Shown: piece by piece, positions 63,283 to 64,000 of the stretch
Numbering within the stretch: position 1 is the stretch's first letter
Layout: the number at the start of each line of letters is the position of its first letter
Assembly: GCF_009688965.1 (NCBI RefSeq)
Contig: NZ_AP021875.1
Location: 4,712,001-4,776,000 of the forward strand
Reading direction: 5' to 3'
Source: Desulfosarcina widdelii
GTDB taxonomy: Bacteria; Desulfobacterota; Desulfobacteria; Desulfobacterales; Desulfosarcinaceae
Length of the DNA: 64,000 nt
Translations under genes and position numbers: made by a program
Notes under the pieces: generated by a model
The model's input: the letters and a program-made list of their open reading frames with translations, nothing else
Databases searched by the model: none
Told to the model about the DNA's origin: nothing

Positions 63283-63424
63283 ATGTTCGTCCACAAATGG
63301 TAGATTTCGGTTCAGGACAAGGCCGCAACGAGGTCGAAACCGAAAGCGTAGCAGCGCTACGTTGAGGATTTCGCCCGAGTGAGAACGCCGGCCTGGGCCG
63401 AAAGATGCCGTTTGTGGCGAACAT
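63283..63424 (+). repeat. Structured palindromic element D, candidate RNA on the plus strand
   Basis: A 142-base element starting (in gene direction) one base after the prkA stop and antisense to the genes. Ends ATGTTCG (63283-63289) and CGAACAT (63418-63424) pair perfectly, then CCACAAATGG pairs with CCGTTTGTGG, with G-U pairs and the same tandem G-A mismatch as element B. The inner helix GGTCGAAA/TTTCGCCC, internal loop CCGAAAG/TTGAGGA and tip CGTAG/CTACG follow. Loop strings AAGGCCG and GAGAAC also match element B. Confidence 0.65.
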
Positions 63425-63425
63425 T

Positions 63426-64000
63426 TTAGTTTTCGTCCTCCTGTGTACAAAAGTACTCGATCGTCTTCTGCGCACACGTCCTGCAATACCCCAGCTTGTT
63501 GAGCATGGTATCCACCATGCGGTCGTAGAGCTTCTGGTTTTCCTCGTTGGTGCGGTTGGCCAGGGCGCCGATGAGGCTGCCGGCGCCGGCGATGTCCGAT
63601 TTCAGACGGACATCGGTGACCGCCTTGACCAGTTCCAGGTTGTCCATGAAGTCATAGTCCGGGTTCACGGAGATCTTCTGCCCGTAAATTTTGCGGATGG
63701 AAGTGCGGAAGGTCTCGGTTTGTTCGGATGTTTTCAATCCCAGGCGCTCCTCGACGCTTTTGATGTAGCGTTCGTCGATTTTCAGGGCCCGCAGCTCGCC
63801 GGTCTGGGGGTCCTTGTATTTCCACATCTTGTCCGGGCCCAGGTCCTCGGCATCGATGCCGATGATCATGTTGACATAGTTCATCACGTCCTTGCGGATG
63901 GCCAGCGGTTCATCCATGTACGCATTGAACATCTCAGTCATGATGCGTTCCCGGTAAAGACCTTTGGCCGTCTTGAGATCCTCCAGATATTTGGCCCGGT
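63426..64000 (-). CDS. prkA: Serine protein kinase PrkA, C-terminal part (5' end outside window)
   Basis: The frame is open to the right edge, so only about 191 C-terminal residues are visible. The visible part, YREPI-like LYRERIMTEMFNAYMDEPL, then VMNYVNMIIGIDAEDLGPDK and IRKIYGQKISVNPDYDFMDN, matches the C-terminal region of PrkA kinases. Its end has a Cys motif (CRTCAQKTIEYFC) resembling a zinc site. An ATG at 63941 is internal. It leads the stress cluster with yhbH and spoVR downstream, and is a different PrkA subtype from the copy at 57666-59951. Confidence 0.88.
   Translation of the reverse strand, partial: RAKYLEDLKTAKGLYRERIMTEMFNAYMDEPLAIRKDVMNYVNMIIGIDAEDLGPDKMWKYKDPQTGELRALKIDERYIKSVEERLGLKTSEQTETFRTSIRKIYGQKISVNPDYDFMDNLELVKAVTDVRLKSDIAGAGSLIGALANRTNEENQKLYDRMVDTMLNKLGYCRTCAQKTIEYFCTQEDEN

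Overview
The window is GC-rich, gene-dense bacterial chromosome with short intergenic gaps, many GTG/TTG starts and strong AGGAGG-type ribosome binding sites. Gene content suggests a mesophilic Desulfobacterota (Desulfosarcina/Desulfobacteraceae-like) organism: a PrkA-YhbH-SpoVR-PrkA cluster, a beta-keto acid cleavage enzyme with acetoacetyl-CoA synthetase and an AtoE-type carrier, and apparent selenocysteine use. This is an inference from gene content, since no rRNA or marker gene is present. I recognised no tRNA, rRNA, CRISPR array or prophage.

Layout. 1-8.8 kb: mixed single genes, namely a solute-binding protein, a VWA protein, a MaoC-like hydratase, an MsrA with an in-frame UGA at the catalytic Cys codon, an AlaX-like editing protein, a thioesterase, a cyclopropane fatty acid synthase and a ketopantoate reductase paralogue. 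8.8-22.7 kb: an amidase divergent from a long plus-strand unit of XRE-cupin regulator, 3-hydroxyacyl dehydrogenase, LivHMGFK transporter, threonine-dehydrogenase-like SDR, BKACE, acetoacetyl-CoA synthetase and AtoE carrier, closed by a clear intrinsic terminator. Together these read as uptake and oxidation of a 3-hydroxy or amino acid to a beta-keto acid, cleavage with acetyl-CoA, and recovery of the acetoacetate. 22.8-26.7 kb: a YbbA-YbbP-TesA trio. 26.9-36.8 kb: a possible OspF/SpvC-like lyase, an M1 aminopeptidase, a tandem solute-binding protein beside a hybrid histidine kinase, a secreted protein and a patatin.

36.9-42.5 kb: a GT4 glycosyltransferase and a GH13 sugar phosphorylase, possibly a glucosylglycerate-type solute pathway, separated by a complete 1.3-kb IS4-family element and a lytic transglycosylase. 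42.6-46.9 kb: small housekeeping and hypothetical genes, including two YebG-like proteins and a PilZ protein. 46.9-56.9 kb: a minus-strand operon of ModE-like regulator, P1 aminopeptidase, DppABC, M20 peptidase, DppDF, PanE and PanB, which couples peptide uptake and cleavage to pantoate synthesis. 57-64 kb: the stress cluster PrkA-YhbH-SpoVR-PrkA2; the first prkA runs off the window.

The two most unusual signals are the predicted selenoprotein MsrA with its own SECIS-like hairpin, and a dispersed family of ~140-nt structured palindromes (18.9, 45.5 and 63.3 kb; a doubtful relative at 4.8 kb). The palindromes keep internal-loop sequences while their stems change in a compensatory way.
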